Shown here one piece after another: positions 17,938 to 27,325 of a stretch of 64,000 bases of DNA. The notes under the pieces are model-generated. The model was not told the origin of the DNA. It saw only the letters and a program-made list of their open reading frames with translations, and searched no databases. Source of the DNA: JAJFJD01 sp965228425 (GTDB taxonomy: Bacteria > Pseudomonadota > Alphaproteobacteria > UBA8366); the NCBI GenBank assembly GCA_965228425.1, contig OZ245815.1, forward strand, positions 2,232,001 through 2,296,000. The letters run 5' to 3'. Made by a program: the position numbers and the translations under genes. Each line of letters starts with the position of its first letter. Positions within the stretch are counted from its first letter, which is position 1.

Positions 17938-18405
17938 TTAGATGATTTTCCAGCTTCCGTCCGGCTGGCGGCAGGCTTGGCCGTAGCCTTCCTGCTTGCG
18001 GCCGCCGACGGTGATTTCCTGCTGGTACTCCCGGCAGTAGGCACCGGATTCGGAATGCACGCCTTCGCGGGTCGGCGTCACGGCGCCGTAGTTGCCCGAT
18101 TCCGGGTTGCTCCAGGTGATGGTCTCTCCGATCGGCGCGGCGGATGCCTTATAGGTCGCCTTTTGCAGATAGGCCTGGTCGGCGCGGTCGAGCGAGCTGC
18201 CGATCTCGTTGCCGAGCAGTCCGCCGGCGACGACGCCAATGGCGGTGGCGGCGAGTTTGCCGCTGCCCGATCCGAACTGCGATCCGAGCAGTCCGCCGAG
18301 TCCGGCGCCGAGCAGGGCGCCGCCGGCTTGCTTCTGGCCGTAAGTCTGGCAGGCGCCGAGCGATACGGCGACGAGCGCGACGAGTGCAAGTTTCTTGACA
18401 TTCAT
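17938..18405 (-). CDS. Glycine-zipper surface lipoprotein (RT0821/17-kDa antigen type)
   Basis: A 155-residue exported lipoprotein. The signal peptide MNVKKLALVALVAVSLGAC ends in a lipobox with Cys19. Residues 26-70 are a glycine zipper (GGALLGAGLGGLLGSQFGSG and VVAGGLLGNEIGSSLD), and the C-terminal domain contains the two Cys residues of SGAYCREYQQEI and GYGQACRQPDGSWKI. This is the rickettsial 17-kDa antigen type common in Alphaproteobacteria, sited in the outer membrane. AAAGGAG precedes the ATG by 8 bases. A strong terminator follows. Confidence 0.92.
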   Translation of the reverse strand: MNVKKLALVALVAVSLGACQTYGQKQAGGALLGAGLGGLLGSQFGSGSGKLAATAIGVVAGGLLGNEIGSSLDRADQAYLQKATYKASAAPIGETITWSNPESGNYGAVTPTREGVHSESGAYCREYQQEITVGGRKQEGYGQACRQPDGSWKII

Positions 18406-18512
18406 TGTTCAACTCCTTTCGGTCGTTCTAGACGCGCGGTGCCGAAGCGACCTAAACCGATCCGCGTCTACTTGATTTTACAAGTAATAAGTCCGGATAT
18501 ACTTTTATTGTT

Positions 18513-19094
18513 TTAGTAGTAGTGAATAATGTGGCGGCTTCCTCTGACGATATAGCTGTCGCCATACCGGTCGTAACACATGGTTCCGCCGAATTTTACT
18601 TTGCGGCCGTAGCGGTCGTAGCCGAGGCGGCTCACCGGATGACAGCGGTTGTTCCGGTAATGGCGCACGCGCTTGCGGGGCTTGTATCCATGCGGCGCCC
18701 AAGATCCGTGGCCGGGAAAGCCGAAGACGAAGTTGTAAATCGGCTTGCCGTGCTTATAGCCATGGCTGGGCCGATGATGCTTGCGGCCGTGCTTGTAGCC
18801 TTTGTCGTATCCATTCTTTTGGCCGTGCTTGTATGCATGCTTCTTCACATGCCTGCTGTGGCCGCGGCCTTCGCGGTACGCGTGCTTCTGGCCCTTGTGG
18901 TAGCCGTGTTTGAAGCCTTTCTTATAGGCGTGCTTCTTGCCATGGCCTTTGTGGCTATCATGACGCTCGTTGTCGTAGATGATCCGTCCGCCGGCTGCTG
19001 CGGGGGCGGTGGCGACAGTGATCCCGACCGTGAGGCCGATGATCAGGCCGCTTACCTTCAGAAACGTTTTCGTTCGGTTGGGTCGTTCTCGCAT
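18513..19094 (-). CDS. Exported protein with an eight-residue Lys/His/Tyr/Gly repeat
   Basis: A 193-residue protein with a hydrophobic N-terminal segment (residues 12-34, ending APAAAGG), probably a signal peptide. Residues 45-115 consist of an irregular octad of the form xKHxYxxG (KKHAYKKG, FKHGYHKG, QKHAYREG, KKHAYKHG, QKNGYDKG and others), very rich in Lys, His and Gly. The C-terminal domain (RCHPVSRLGYDRYGRKV, then MCYDRYGDSYIVRG) has two Cys. No known family is recognised; periplasmic or surface metal or polyanion binding is possible but unproven. The flanking DNA is AT-richer than the rest. Confidence 0.75.
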   Translation of the reverse strand: MRERPNRTKTFLKVSGLIIGLTVGITVATAPAAAGGRIIYDNERHDSHKGHGKKHAYKKGFKHGYHKGQKHAYREGRGHSRHVKKHAYKHGQKNGYDKGYKHGRKHHRPSHGYKHGKPIYNFVFGFPGHGSWAPHGYKPRKRVRHYRNNRCHPVSRLGYDRYGRKVKFGGTMCYDRYGDSYIVRGSRHIIHYY

Positions 19095-19441
19095 TTGTCC
19101 TCTCCCTTAGGTGCCACCGAATTCGGTGTGCGGTTGGGGTCTCTCTTTCAAATCCAGGACGGATGCCAACGAAGACACTCGGCATGGGATAACATCATAG
19201 TTATATGCATAAATGATGTTAATTGTAATGTCAAAACTAATTTTAAATATGTAACGAGAACGTTATTGGGAAAATTAATTATTGAAAATCAATGGAATAG
19301 AGTATATATATCTAGACATTAGTATGGGCCTCGTGGAAATTCGCATCAAACCGTTGCATCTAATTGTAAATTTGAATGCAAACCGGCAAAGAGTCCTGCC
19401 TGGAATTTGTACCCCGAGGCTTGGGGAGAGGCGGAGTAACG
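19095..19441. other. AT-rich intergenic region between divergent genes
   Basis: About 350 bases without a convincing gene. The stretch 19190-19340 is markedly AT-rich compared with the window, containing TTATATGCATAAATGATG and AGTATATATATCTAGAC. It separates the Lys/His-rich protein gene (leftward) from the winged-helix regulator (rightward) and probably holds the promoters and operator of both. No clear hairpin or tRNA is visible. Confidence 0.6.
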
Positions 19442-19846
19442 ATGAAGTACAATCTCAATCAGCGTAAAGAATACTTACGAATGACCCATCGGCTGGGCAG
19501 TGAATGGTTAACTGTATTTGCCGGCGATGAAGAATTCTACTCAGCGGCTTATTGGGATCTTCTAACGAATATTTGGGATAAAGATCTTCCGGTCCGCAAA
19601 ACAGATGCTTTGCGCTTTATGACGGGGATTAAAAGCCCACATACCGCGGGTAAGTACATCGATACGGCTATCCGCAAGGGTATCCTTATCGAAGAGGACA
19701 ATCCGGACGATGCGCGGTCCAAGTTGTTGCGCTTGTCACCGGACATGCGGTCCCGGCTCGATACCTTTTTCGATTCGGCCGTCGGCCAGGTCCGGCGCAC
19801 CAGCGGCGAGATGGATCAGCTTGGGCCATCGCCGCAGGAACCCTGA
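19442..19846 (+). CDS. Winged-helix (MarR-like) transcriptional regulator
   Basis: A 134-residue protein. TGIKSPHTAGKYIDTAIRKG (about residues 60-80) looks like the recognition part of a winged helix, followed by the wing NPDDARSKLLRLSPDM typical of MarR proteins. The flanking helices would form the dimer interface. ATG 19442 is preferred over the upstream ATG 19376 because GCGGAG lies 6 bases before it. It is AT-richer than its neighbours and may control the divergent repeat-protein gene or itself. Confidence 0.75.
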   Translation: MKYNLNQRKEYLRMTHRLGSEWLTVFAGDEEFYSAAYWDLLTNIWDKDLPVRKTDALRFMTGIKSPHTAGKYIDTAIRKGILIEEDNPDDARSKLLRLSPDMRSRLDTFFDSAVGQVRRTSGEMDQLGPSPQEP

Positions 19847-20027
19847 TCCCGCCCTGAGGCTCGCGCCGCGTTTCGATCCGCTCGAATAATTCCGCTACAC
19901 TAGAGAAAATTGCCCATCGGCGGACCTGTGCCGCCGGACATCGAAACCGTGTTTGTATCCGGTTTTCGGTGCGCTCCGGCTATGTCGGCCGGATGGTTGC
20001 GGCTGCACATAAGTAGAGAGGGTCCCC

Positions 20028-21200
20028 ATGAAAATCGCAGACATTGAAGCCATCGCAATGGCCGTTCCCATGGAGGAACAGATCGCCGCGCCGATCAGCA
20101 TGCCGCGCGCCGACGAAGTCGCGAGCGTCGTATTCAAGGAATACCGGACGACGATGGTGCGCATCACCACCGACGACGGGATTACCGGGGTGGGAGAGTG
20201 CATGACGCGTCTGTCGGGCACCGCGCTGCGGGATATCGTGCACTACATCAAGCCGGCCCTGATCGGGCGCGATCCGCGCGACGTGGAAAGCATCTGGGAC
20301 CTCATGTGGTCGATCATGATGAACCGCGGTCACGTCAAAGGCTTCTATCAGGAGGCCATGGCCGGGATCGATACCGCACTCTGGGATATCTGGGGCAAAT
20401 CCCTAGGGCTTCCGGTCTGGCGCCTGTTGGGCGGCAAGACCAATCCGAAAATCTGGTGTTACGCGTCGTCGCTTCGCTTGCGGGATATCGCAATTCTGCG
20501 CGACGAGATCGATAAGCATAAGGAGAACGGCTTCAACGCGATGAAGTTCAAGATCGGCAAGGACCCGATGAATTGGCGCGGCGAGATGAAGTTGGTCGAG
20601 CAGATTCGCGCGCATGCCGGCGATGACATCACCCTGATGTCGGACGTGAATTGCGGATACAGCGGCGACCTAAAGACGGCCTTGGAAGTGGGCCGGGCGC
20701 TCGAAGGACAGGGCATATATTGGTATGAGGAGCCGTTGGCGCCGGACGACATCGACGGCTACGCCTATCTGCGGGACAAACTGAGCATCCGCATCGCGAC
20801 CGGCGAGGCCGACTTCAATAAATTCAGTTTCGCGCGCTTTTTCAAACGCGACGCCATCGATATTGTTCAGCACGACGCCGCCCGGTCCGCCGGTATCACC
20901 GAATCTCGCAAGATCGCCGATATGGCGGATGCCTTCCGCGTCGCCTACGCGCCGCATAACGGCAGTTCCTCGAACATCATCATGACGGTGTCGCTACATC
21001 TCGCGACCTACGCCCCGAATTTCCTGATTTACGAATACATGCAGAGCGACTGGAACAAGGAGCAACGGAACCCACTTCGCTGGGATTTGTGTCAAATGCC
21101 GATCAAGGAATTCAAGGACAGCCATATCGTGCTGGAGGAAAAACCGGGACTGGGGATCGATATCAACGAGGAGATTGTCGAAAAGTACCGGCTTCCCTGA
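20028..21200 (+). CDS. Mandelate racemase/muconate lactonizing enzyme family protein
   Basis: A 390-residue enolase-superfamily enzyme of the mandelate racemase subgroup. The KxK motif is in NAMKFKIGKD, the three Mg ligands are in LMSDVNCGYS, WYEEPLAPDD and IATGEADFN, and the His base is in YAPHNGSSSN. Such enzymes dehydrate acid sugars or racemise alpha-hydroxy acids. GAGAGGG precedes the ATG. No sugar transporter or kinase is adjacent, so the substrate stays open. Confidence 0.9.
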   Translation: MKIADIEAIAMAVPMEEQIAAPISMPRADEVASVVFKEYRTTMVRITTDDGITGVGECMTRLSGTALRDIVHYIKPALIGRDPRDVESIWDLMWSIMMNRGHVKGFYQEAMAGIDTALWDIWGKSLGLPVWRLLGGKTNPKIWCYASSLRLRDIAILRDEIDKHKENGFNAMKFKIGKDPMNWRGEMKLVEQIRAHAGDDITLMSDVNCGYSGDLKTALEVGRALEGQGIYWYEEPLAPDDIDGYAYLRDKLSIRIATGEADFNKFSFARFFKRDAIDIVQHDAARSAGITESRKIADMADAFRVAYAPHNGSSSNIIMTVSLHLATYAPNFLIYEYMQSDWNKEQRNPLRWDLCQMPIKEFKDSHIVLEEKPGLGIDINEEIVEKYRLP

Positions 21201-21374
21201 GGAAGCGTCCCGGTCCGCCGTGCTATGCGGTGAAATGCGGTCAAAAGGATTTTAGAAAATACAATTTGTTTCAAATGGTTATGGGCTGAAACTTAAGGCC
21301 TGTTAATCTTCCGTTAGGTAACGTCGTGGTTAGCTCAACTGTCGGTAAAGTGCCGATCGCCAGCCCCGCGAACC

Positions 21375-23093
21375 ATGACCGCCTATAGTCGAACCATTAG
21401 ACAATTGCCGGTTTTTGCCGGCGAGTTTGACCGCGGACGCAAGGTATTCGCCTTGCTCGTGCTGGCTATTCTTGCGTCCACATTGACCATACGGACCGGC
21501 CGTCTCGGCTTTATGCCGTTGGATCAATCGATCATCTTCGATGGCGGGTGGCGCGTGTTGTCGGGGCAGGTACCCTTTTTGGATTTCTATACGCCGACCG
21601 GGCTGGTGCCGGTCTATCTACAGGCGTTGATGTTTCAGATAATGGGCGTTTCGTGGATGGCCTATGTGCTGCATGCGGCGCTCCTGAACGTTCTATTCGC
21701 CCTATTCGTCTATTTCTTGCTGCGCAGAACTTTCCGTTGGAATTGGGCAGCGCTCTATTTCGCGTTGGCGGCGGGTTGTTTCTTGTATCCGCCGATGGGC
21801 ACACCCTATATGGATCAGCATGCACTGATCTTTACCTTCGTGACGCTCGGCCTGTTGCTCTGCGGCGCCTGCGAGCAAACGGAATTGGCGCGTCGAATCT
21901 GTTGGGGATTGGTGCCTCTCGCCGCCGCGCTGGCGTATCATTCCAAGCAAAATCCGTCGGCATTGGCGATCGTTTTTGTCGCCTCCGCCGCGGTGTTCCT
22001 GGCGTATCGAGACCCATCCCGCTACCGGGGGGCGTTCCGGGCGATGATAATCGGTGCGGTATTGGTCCTTGCGGCCGGGTTTACGCTGCTAGCGGCAAAT
22101 CGTATCGCAATGGCCGACTACTGGTATTGGATGGTCGATTTGCCCCTGCAGTATGGAGCCTTCCGTGTTGCAGGCGGCGATCACCGTATGTTCCTGGTGA
22201 TGCTGATGTGGATCGCGTCTTCGATCCCGATCTTCATCGGCATTCGATTTGCCCTGCGGGGAAGCGCCGATACCTCGGTACGGCATGACACGCTCGCGAT
22301 CATTGTCGTTACGGCCGCGTTGCTGAGTTTGGCCGCGGTCTATTCCGCAACCACGCATAACGCGCCGATTTTCGGCTTTGCCTACTATTCGCCGGCGCTG
22401 GCCTTGGCATACGGCCTGCTCTCGCGTCGGCTGCCGCAACGATCGGAAGAAGATATTCGGGTCCGAAACGCGTTTTTGGCTTTGTTTCTCGGCCTGAGCC
22501 TTATGACTCCGTTGCTCGCGATCACGCCTTTGTCGCATCGTTGGGCGAATGAGTTCGAAGCGCGAAACGTGAGGGCCGCCGAGCCCGGTCGAGAGATCCA
22601 TGCAGCGCTGACTGGCCTCCGCTGGAGTTTCCCCAGGCGGGTCGATGAAATTGGCAACGAAACCGACGCAGTTGTGTATCGAGATTTGTTGAACTATCTC
22701 GAGACCCGGGACGACAAATTCGTGTATTTCGGCGATGCTACCATCCTATATGCGCTGTCCGGCAGGCCTTCGGTATTTCCGAGCCTGTGGTTCCATGAGG
22801 GATTGAGTTTCCCGGCACGGGGGACGGCCGAACGTCCGAATTTCGAACAGCGATTCGCGGATGCGTTGGTGCGGAACGATGTCCGATTCCTCATTCTGGA
22901 CGGTATTCACACATGGAATGGCACCACGCCGGCGCAATTCGGGGTCTTGACGGACTGTCTTGTCCGTGATGACGGCAAAGAAGCCCGTATCGGCCGGTTC
23001 CGGATACTGCCCATCCAGCCTGAATGCGTTCGGCGCTATCGGGAGTCTCCCGGGGCGCGGCGTCACAAATTTCCGACCGCGGCGACACACTAG
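21375..23093 (+). CDS. Polytopic membrane protein, GT-C/ArnT-like glycosyltransferase
   Basis: A 572-residue membrane protein with about ten hydrophobic segments in residues 20-410 and a soluble C-terminal domain (about 410-560). The early PLDQSIIFDGGWRVLSGQVPF and FLDFYTPTGLVP loop contains acidic and aromatic residues like the first periplasmic loop of GT-C enzymes, which move sugars from polyprenyl phosphate carriers. The usual DE pair is only partly matched, so the exact reaction is unclear. It stands alone on the plus strand. Confidence 0.68.
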   Translation: MTAYSRTIRQLPVFAGEFDRGRKVFALLVLAILASTLTIRTGRLGFMPLDQSIIFDGGWRVLSGQVPFLDFYTPTGLVPVYLQALMFQIMGVSWMAYVLHAALLNVLFALFVYFLLRRTFRWNWAALYFALAAGCFLYPPMGTPYMDQHALIFTFVTLGLLLCGACEQTELARRICWGLVPLAAALAYHSKQNPSALAIVFVASAAVFLAYRDPSRYRGAFRAMIIGAVLVLAAGFTLLAANRIAMADYWYWMVDLPLQYGAFRVAGGDHRMFLVMLMWIASSIPIFIGIRFALRGSADTSVRHDTLAIIVVTAALLSLAAVYSATTHNAPIFGFAYYSPALALAYGLLSRRLPQRSEEDIRVRNAFLALFLGLSLMTPLLAITPLSHRWANEFEARNVRAAEPGREIHAALTGLRWSFPRRVDEIGNETDAVVYRDLLNYLETRDDKFVYFGDATILYALSGRPSVFPSLWFHEGLSFPARGTAERPNFEQRFADALVRNDVRFLILDGIHTWNGTTPAQFGVLTDCLVRDDGKEARIGRFRILPIQPECVRRYRESPGARRHKFPTAATH

Positions 23094-23366
23094 CCGACCG
23101 TCCCGAAGTTGCGGCTGCGGCTGAGGCGTGGGAAAAGATGCTCGGGCGGCGGTAGCCCGTTCGGGTTGCGCTTGACGCCGCTCTCGGTAGGCCGGCTCGC
23201 CTGGTCGGATTGCCACGCCGTTGCGCCCGTGACCTATTCTCGCGTCTGCGCAAGATCATGGTAAAAACAAGCCGTTGACCGGAACGCCAGTTTCTTCGCA
23301 CGGCTGGCGCCGTGCCGACGGGCGCGGAATCTGTGCCGGCGGAGCATTATAGGAGGATCGGCTGAT

Positions 23367-24905
23367 ATGCCGTTTGAAGAGACCCTGGAGGATTTGGAGA
23401 AGCGCCGCGCAAAGGCGCTCAAGATGGGCAAACCCGAAATCCTGGAGCGGATGAAGAAGGCGGGACTTCTCAACGCGCGGCAACGGCTCGATTACTTTTT
23501 GGATAAGGATAGCTTCATTGAGACCGGTGTCCTGGCGTCCGCGGCGCGGCCCGAAGTCCGCGATAAGGCCCCGGCCGACGGCAAGATCGGCGGCTTTGGG
23601 AAAGTCGATGGACGGATGGTCGGTATCGTTTCGAACGATTTCTCCGTCATGGGGGCGTCGAGCGCGCTCAACAACCTGAAAAAGATGAAGCACGTTAAAG
23701 ACACCGGCAACAAGCGCGGCTTCCCGCTGGTATTTCTCGGAGAGTCGTCCGGCTCGCGTATGCCGGACCGGATGGGCGCACAAGGCCGGTTGATCATCGC
23801 GCAGGATCCGAACGAATACCGCCGGCTCCGAGAGTCGCCGTGGGCCGTGGCGCAGCTCGGGGATTGCTATGGCTCGTCGACTTGGTACGCCTGCATGTCG
23901 GACTTCGTGGTGATGCGGAAGGGCTCGACGATGGCGGTGGCGAGTAGCCGCGTAACGTCAATGGCGATCAACCAGCCGGTCACCAACGAGGAACTGGGGG
24001 GGTGGCGGCTCCATACCCGAGTGAGCGGTCTGGTCGACATGGCGGTCGACACCGACGAAGAAGCCCTGGATGCAATAAAGCGCTTCCTGTCCTACCTGCC
24101 GAGCAACAATCAGGAAGCGCCGCCGGTTGCGGAGGTACCGCCCGGCTCGGACGATGCGATCGAGAAAATTCTCGATATCGTCCCGGAGGAGCGGCAGCGC
24201 GTGTACAACATGCGCCACGTCGTTGAATCGATTGCCGACAAGGGCAGCGTCTTCGAGATGAAGCCGAACTATGGAAAATCGGTTCTTACAGCGCTGACAA
24301 AGCTGAATGGGCGAACGGTCGGGTTCCTCTGCAGCAACCCGATCTTCAAGGGCGGCGCCGCCGATCCCGACGGGTGCAGCAAGGCGACGAGCTTCCTGGT
24401 GTTCTGCGATTCTTTCAACATCCCCATCGTAATGCTAGTGGACGTTCCCGGCTTCCTGATCGGTGTGGAGGGTGAGCGCAAGGCGGCGCCGGGCAAGATC
24501 ATCAATTGGATGAATGCCCTGTCGTTATGCACGGTTCCGAAAATTTCCATCATCCTGCGCAAGAGCTACGGTCAGGCGTACATCAACATGGGCGGCAACA
24601 AGAATTCGGACGAAATGGCGGTTTGGCCGTCGGCCGATGTCGGCTTCATGGATCCCCGCACGGCGGTCAACGTCGTATTCGGCCTCAAGAAAGAAGACGA
24701 TCCGGAAGAGTTCGAACGCAAGGTTGAAGAACTTGCGCGTGACGCTGGGCCATGGGAATTGGCGACAATGTATGAAGCCCATGACGTGCTGGATCCGCGG
24801 GAAACGCGCCAATACCTCATCAACATGCTCGAAATCCACACGATGCGTATGGAAAACGGGGTCGGACAGCATTTGATGCGCACGTGGCCAACAAGCATCG
24901 TCTAG
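23367..24905 (+). CDS. Acyl-CoA carboxylase carboxyltransferase subunit (PccB/MccB-like)
   Basis: A 512-residue carboxyltransferase that moves a carboxyl group from biotin to an acyl-CoA. Two crotonase-like halves are visible: LVFLGESSGSRMPDRMG in the N-terminal half and IVMLVDVPGFLIGVEGE with QAYINMGGNKNSDEM in the C-terminal half. AGGAGG precedes the ATG by about 10 bases. No biotin carboxylase or biotin carrier gene is adjacent, so the partner subunit is encoded elsewhere or the protein acts as a decarboxylase-type relative. Confidence 0.88.
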   Translation: MPFEETLEDLEKRRAKALKMGKPEILERMKKAGLLNARQRLDYFLDKDSFIETGVLASAARPEVRDKAPADGKIGGFGKVDGRMVGIVSNDFSVMGASSALNNLKKMKHVKDTGNKRGFPLVFLGESSGSRMPDRMGAQGRLIIAQDPNEYRRLRESPWAVAQLGDCYGSSTWYACMSDFVVMRKGSTMAVASSRVTSMAINQPVTNEELGGWRLHTRVSGLVDMAVDTDEEALDAIKRFLSYLPSNNQEAPPVAEVPPGSDDAIEKILDIVPEERQRVYNMRHVVESIADKGSVFEMKPNYGKSVLTALTKLNGRTVGFLCSNPIFKGGAADPDGCSKATSFLVFCDSFNIPIVMLVDVPGFLIGVEGERKAAPGKIINWMNALSLCTVPKISIILRKSYGQAYINMGGNKNSDEMAVWPSADVGFMDPRTAVNVVFGLKKEDDPEEFERKVEELARDAGPWELATMYEAHDVLDPRETRQYLINMLEIHTMRMENGVGQHLMRTWPTSIV

Positions 24906-25203
24906 GCCGGCTCTCGCAAGGCCACCGGCGTCGGCGTGGCACGCAGAAGCAGTTTTTTGCTCATGGGCAGTTGCACGGGCCGAAATTTTAGCCTGCCGCC
25001 TACACGTGTGGATTGCTGCCCGCCATTGGAGATGCTGGCATAGATTATTGATTTAATTGGCAAATTGTTAGCCCGCATTGGCATTTCGAGGCTTATCGTT
25101 TACGCCGCGTTAAATAATTTATCTGCATTATCGGAAAAATGCCGACACGCCGATCCGACTTGAGGCGGCTGTTCGATATATTTGCACGATTGGTCTTTTA
25201 CCG
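24906..25203. other. Intergenic region, no gene seen
   Basis: About 300 bases between the carboxyltransferase gene and the following unrecognised gene. The second half (25035-25135) is AT-richer, including TTATTGATTTAATTGGC and GTTAAATAATTTATCTGC, and likely holds the promoter of the gene at 25204. No terminator or RNA gene is evident. Confidence 0.5.
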
Positions 25204-26280
25204 ATGACATCGACCGCTGAAACCATTGAAGTTTCCGACGATCAGGAAGTGCCCAGCGATGTCGAATCCCAAATGGATTCGCTTCATATTCTTCCGCTCA
25301 AGATCGTTCCGTTCAAAGTGCGGGCGCTGAACTCATCGTGCCTGATCAAGAATTCTCGGCTGGAAACGGTCGTCGAAATGTTCAAATACGAAGAGGGAAC
25401 GAGCGGCCAGGTCGATGTCAACGAGGTTTGGACGGTCTTGGGATGCGATCCGGACGATCCCGAATTAGCGGCGGATCGCGGCATCCTCTCCAATCTGGCG
25501 GCTCTATACAGTTACGACGTTTATTCCCTGCGCCGCTTGCTGCGGGACTTGGGCATACCCCTCCATGACAATGCGGCACTGAAACTCTCGCCGCAGAAAG
25601 CGGCCGAACTCGCGGACTATATGGGGGCTTTTACCCGGCCGTTGCTGTCGCAGGTGTACAGTGACGTTGAAACCGAGATCAAAGACTTCGATCAGCTCAT
25701 CGGTCTTTTCCGGTCGCCCGATAAAGAGAGTGCGCTCAAGAACCTTCAGATCATGGCCGACAAGCTGGAAATCGGTTTGGGGGAGATTCCGAAATTCCTG
25801 GAAGATTACGGCGATATATTCATGTCGCTCGCCTATTACCGCGATTGTTTGGACTCGCTCGTTCCGAAGATTACCGAGCTGCTCGATAATCTCGACGACA
25901 TCCGCGGCAACTTCCAACTCAAGTCCGACCGCAATCTCATGAAGACCTGCGACTTCATGGAAGAGAAGATGACGGATATCACGACGTCGCTGACCGGTCG
26001 TTTCGAGAGTTTCCATCAGCATTCGAATAAGATGTGGGAAAACGTCACGGCCGAATCCTTCAAATCGGTCCGCGACATGATCGCAGGCCATCACATGACG
26101 CTCGGCGGCGTCCTCTGCGGTCTTGCGGTCAAGATGGACCTTTGGGATACGAAATTCGGCAATGGCCGCGGCGGGCTGGTCCAGCGCGCGGAATTCATCA
26201 TGGTCGATATGCGCCACGGCATGGAAATCATCAACCGTATCGAACAGTCGGCGCCGAGCATCGTCGAAATGCGTCAATAG
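25204..26280 (+). CDS. Unrecognised soluble, mostly helical protein
   Basis: A 358-residue protein with no signal peptide or membrane segment. Residues 30-130 (PFKVRALNSSCLIKNSRLET, later AADRGILSNLAALYSYDVYS) form one region; residues 130-358 look almost wholly helical, with an acidic first half and repeated hydrophobic spacing. It contains a conserved-looking HHMTLGGVLCGLAVKMDLWD segment near residue 298. No catalytic motif is apparent. No Shine-Dalgarno sequence precedes the ATG, so it may be leaderless. Codon use is that of a real gene. Its stop lies three bases before the converging gene. Confidence 0.75.
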   Translation: MTSTAETIEVSDDQEVPSDVESQMDSLHILPLKIVPFKVRALNSSCLIKNSRLETVVEMFKYEEGTSGQVDVNEVWTVLGCDPDDPELAADRGILSNLAALYSYDVYSLRRLLRDLGIPLHDNAALKLSPQKAAELADYMGAFTRPLLSQVYSDVETEIKDFDQLIGLFRSPDKESALKNLQIMADKLEIGLGEIPKFLEDYGDIFMSLAYYRDCLDSLVPKITELLDNLDDIRGNFQLKSDRNLMKTCDFMEEKMTDITTSLTGRFESFHQHSNKMWENVTAESFKSVRDMIAGHHMTLGGVLCGLAVKMDLWDTKFGNGRGGLVQRAEFIMVDMRHGMEIINRIEQSAPSIVEMRQ

Positions 26281-26283
26281 CCT

Positions 26284-27321
26284 CTAGCCGGAAAGACGCC
26301 ACCGCCAGCCGCTGGAATCTGCGCCGCTCCCAATTTCGATATCGAGCGTCAGGTCGCGATCATGGACCGCGCAGGCGCCTTCCCAAATCCCGTTCCAGGC
26401 GCGAAGCAAGTCCGGCTGTTCCGGCTCCATTAATCGCCAGTCTTCGTTCGTGATGACGATCGTGCCGGCCTCAGTACGTAGGGAGGGTCCGTTGCCCATG
26501 GCGCGGCTGACCCTGTGCAGATAATCGGCGAAACCGTTCGGGGACGGTTCGGTTAAGCCCAGCATCTCACGGGTGGCATCGTAGAATTGCATACCCACAA
26601 GCCGAGCCGTGAGATGCACCAAGTCTGCGGCGTCACGAGTGTCGAATACGTCGAGAAGAACCGCGAGCATGGACCTGACGTAATAGAGGGCGTAATTGCG
26701 TTCGGCCTTGGCGAGTCGCAGCGCCGGCCAGGCGGCGCTATCGACGGTCGGCGCCGTATCCGGAACAAAGGGGGGCGCCTGCTCGTCGGGTTCGAATCGC
26801 AGCTTGTCCTCGGGCGCCAGCGGTCCGCTGTACTCGTAGAAGTATCCCTCGAGCCCGGGATCGCCATTCGTGGTCATGCCGGTGCAGACGAAGCCGAGCT
26901 TGGGATTGCCGAGCGCGTCGCCGTTATGGGCGTGCCAGCCGCGCATCATGGCGGTCGTGACTGCATTCGTGACGCCGCAGATCGCCGTCCCATCGAAGAT
27001 CCACCGCGGCGGCGGGTAGCGGATCCAGGCTTTGCGGTCCGACTCCGGCATATACTCTACTTTCACGGTGCCGATCGCGTTGCTGAGATAATGATACTGC
27101 GCCGAGGCGACGGCATCGGGGAGGCCTGTCAGACCGAGTTTCTTGAGACCCGGCAGGAAGGTTTCCGAATGCTGCCGTCTGAACAGGCGATAGACGATGT
27201 CGGCGGCGACCTCTTCGCCTTTGCGCGTCATCAACGACAGGATCAGGCCCGTCGTCATCCGATGATGCAGTTCGGCGACCACGCGGTAGTCGGATATCGG
27301 CGAGGTGGCGTTGTCGGTCAT
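26284..27321 (-). CDS. Unrecognised protein encoded with a DHA2 efflux pump
   Basis: A 345-residue soluble protein. The N-terminal part LHHRMTTGLILSLMTRKGEE and RLFRRQHSETFLPGLKKLGL is distantly reminiscent of the ATC-hydrolase type, but I cannot assign a family. The centre has GTAICGVTNAVTTAMMRGWHAHNGD, with a Cys and several His that could be functional. It starts four bases after the stop of the efflux pump gene, so it is the second gene of that operon and may handle or sense the exported compound. Confidence 0.68.
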   Translation of the reverse strand: MTDNATSPISDYRVVAELHHRMTTGLILSLMTRKGEEVAADIVYRLFRRQHSETFLPGLKKLGLTGLPDAVASAQYHYLSNAIGTVKVEYMPESDRKAWIRYPPPRWIFDGTAICGVTNAVTTAMMRGWHAHNGDALGNPKLGFVCTGMTTNGDPGLEGYFYEYSGPLAPEDKLRFEPDEQAPPFVPDTAPTVDSAAWPALRLAKAERNYALYYVRSMLAVLLDVFDTRDAADLVHLTARLVGMQFYDATREMLGLTEPSPNGFADYLHRVSRAMGNGPSLRTEAGTIVITNEDWRLMEPEQPDLLRAWNGIWEGACAVHDRDLTLDIEIGSGADSSGWRWRLSG

Positions 27322-27325
27322 CGGG

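Noticed and set aside
18632..18960. Possible DNA tandem repeat or CRISPR-like array in the Lys/His-rich gene
   Set aside because: The periodicity is at the protein level (irregular 24-base units) with many base changes and no constant spacer or repeat.
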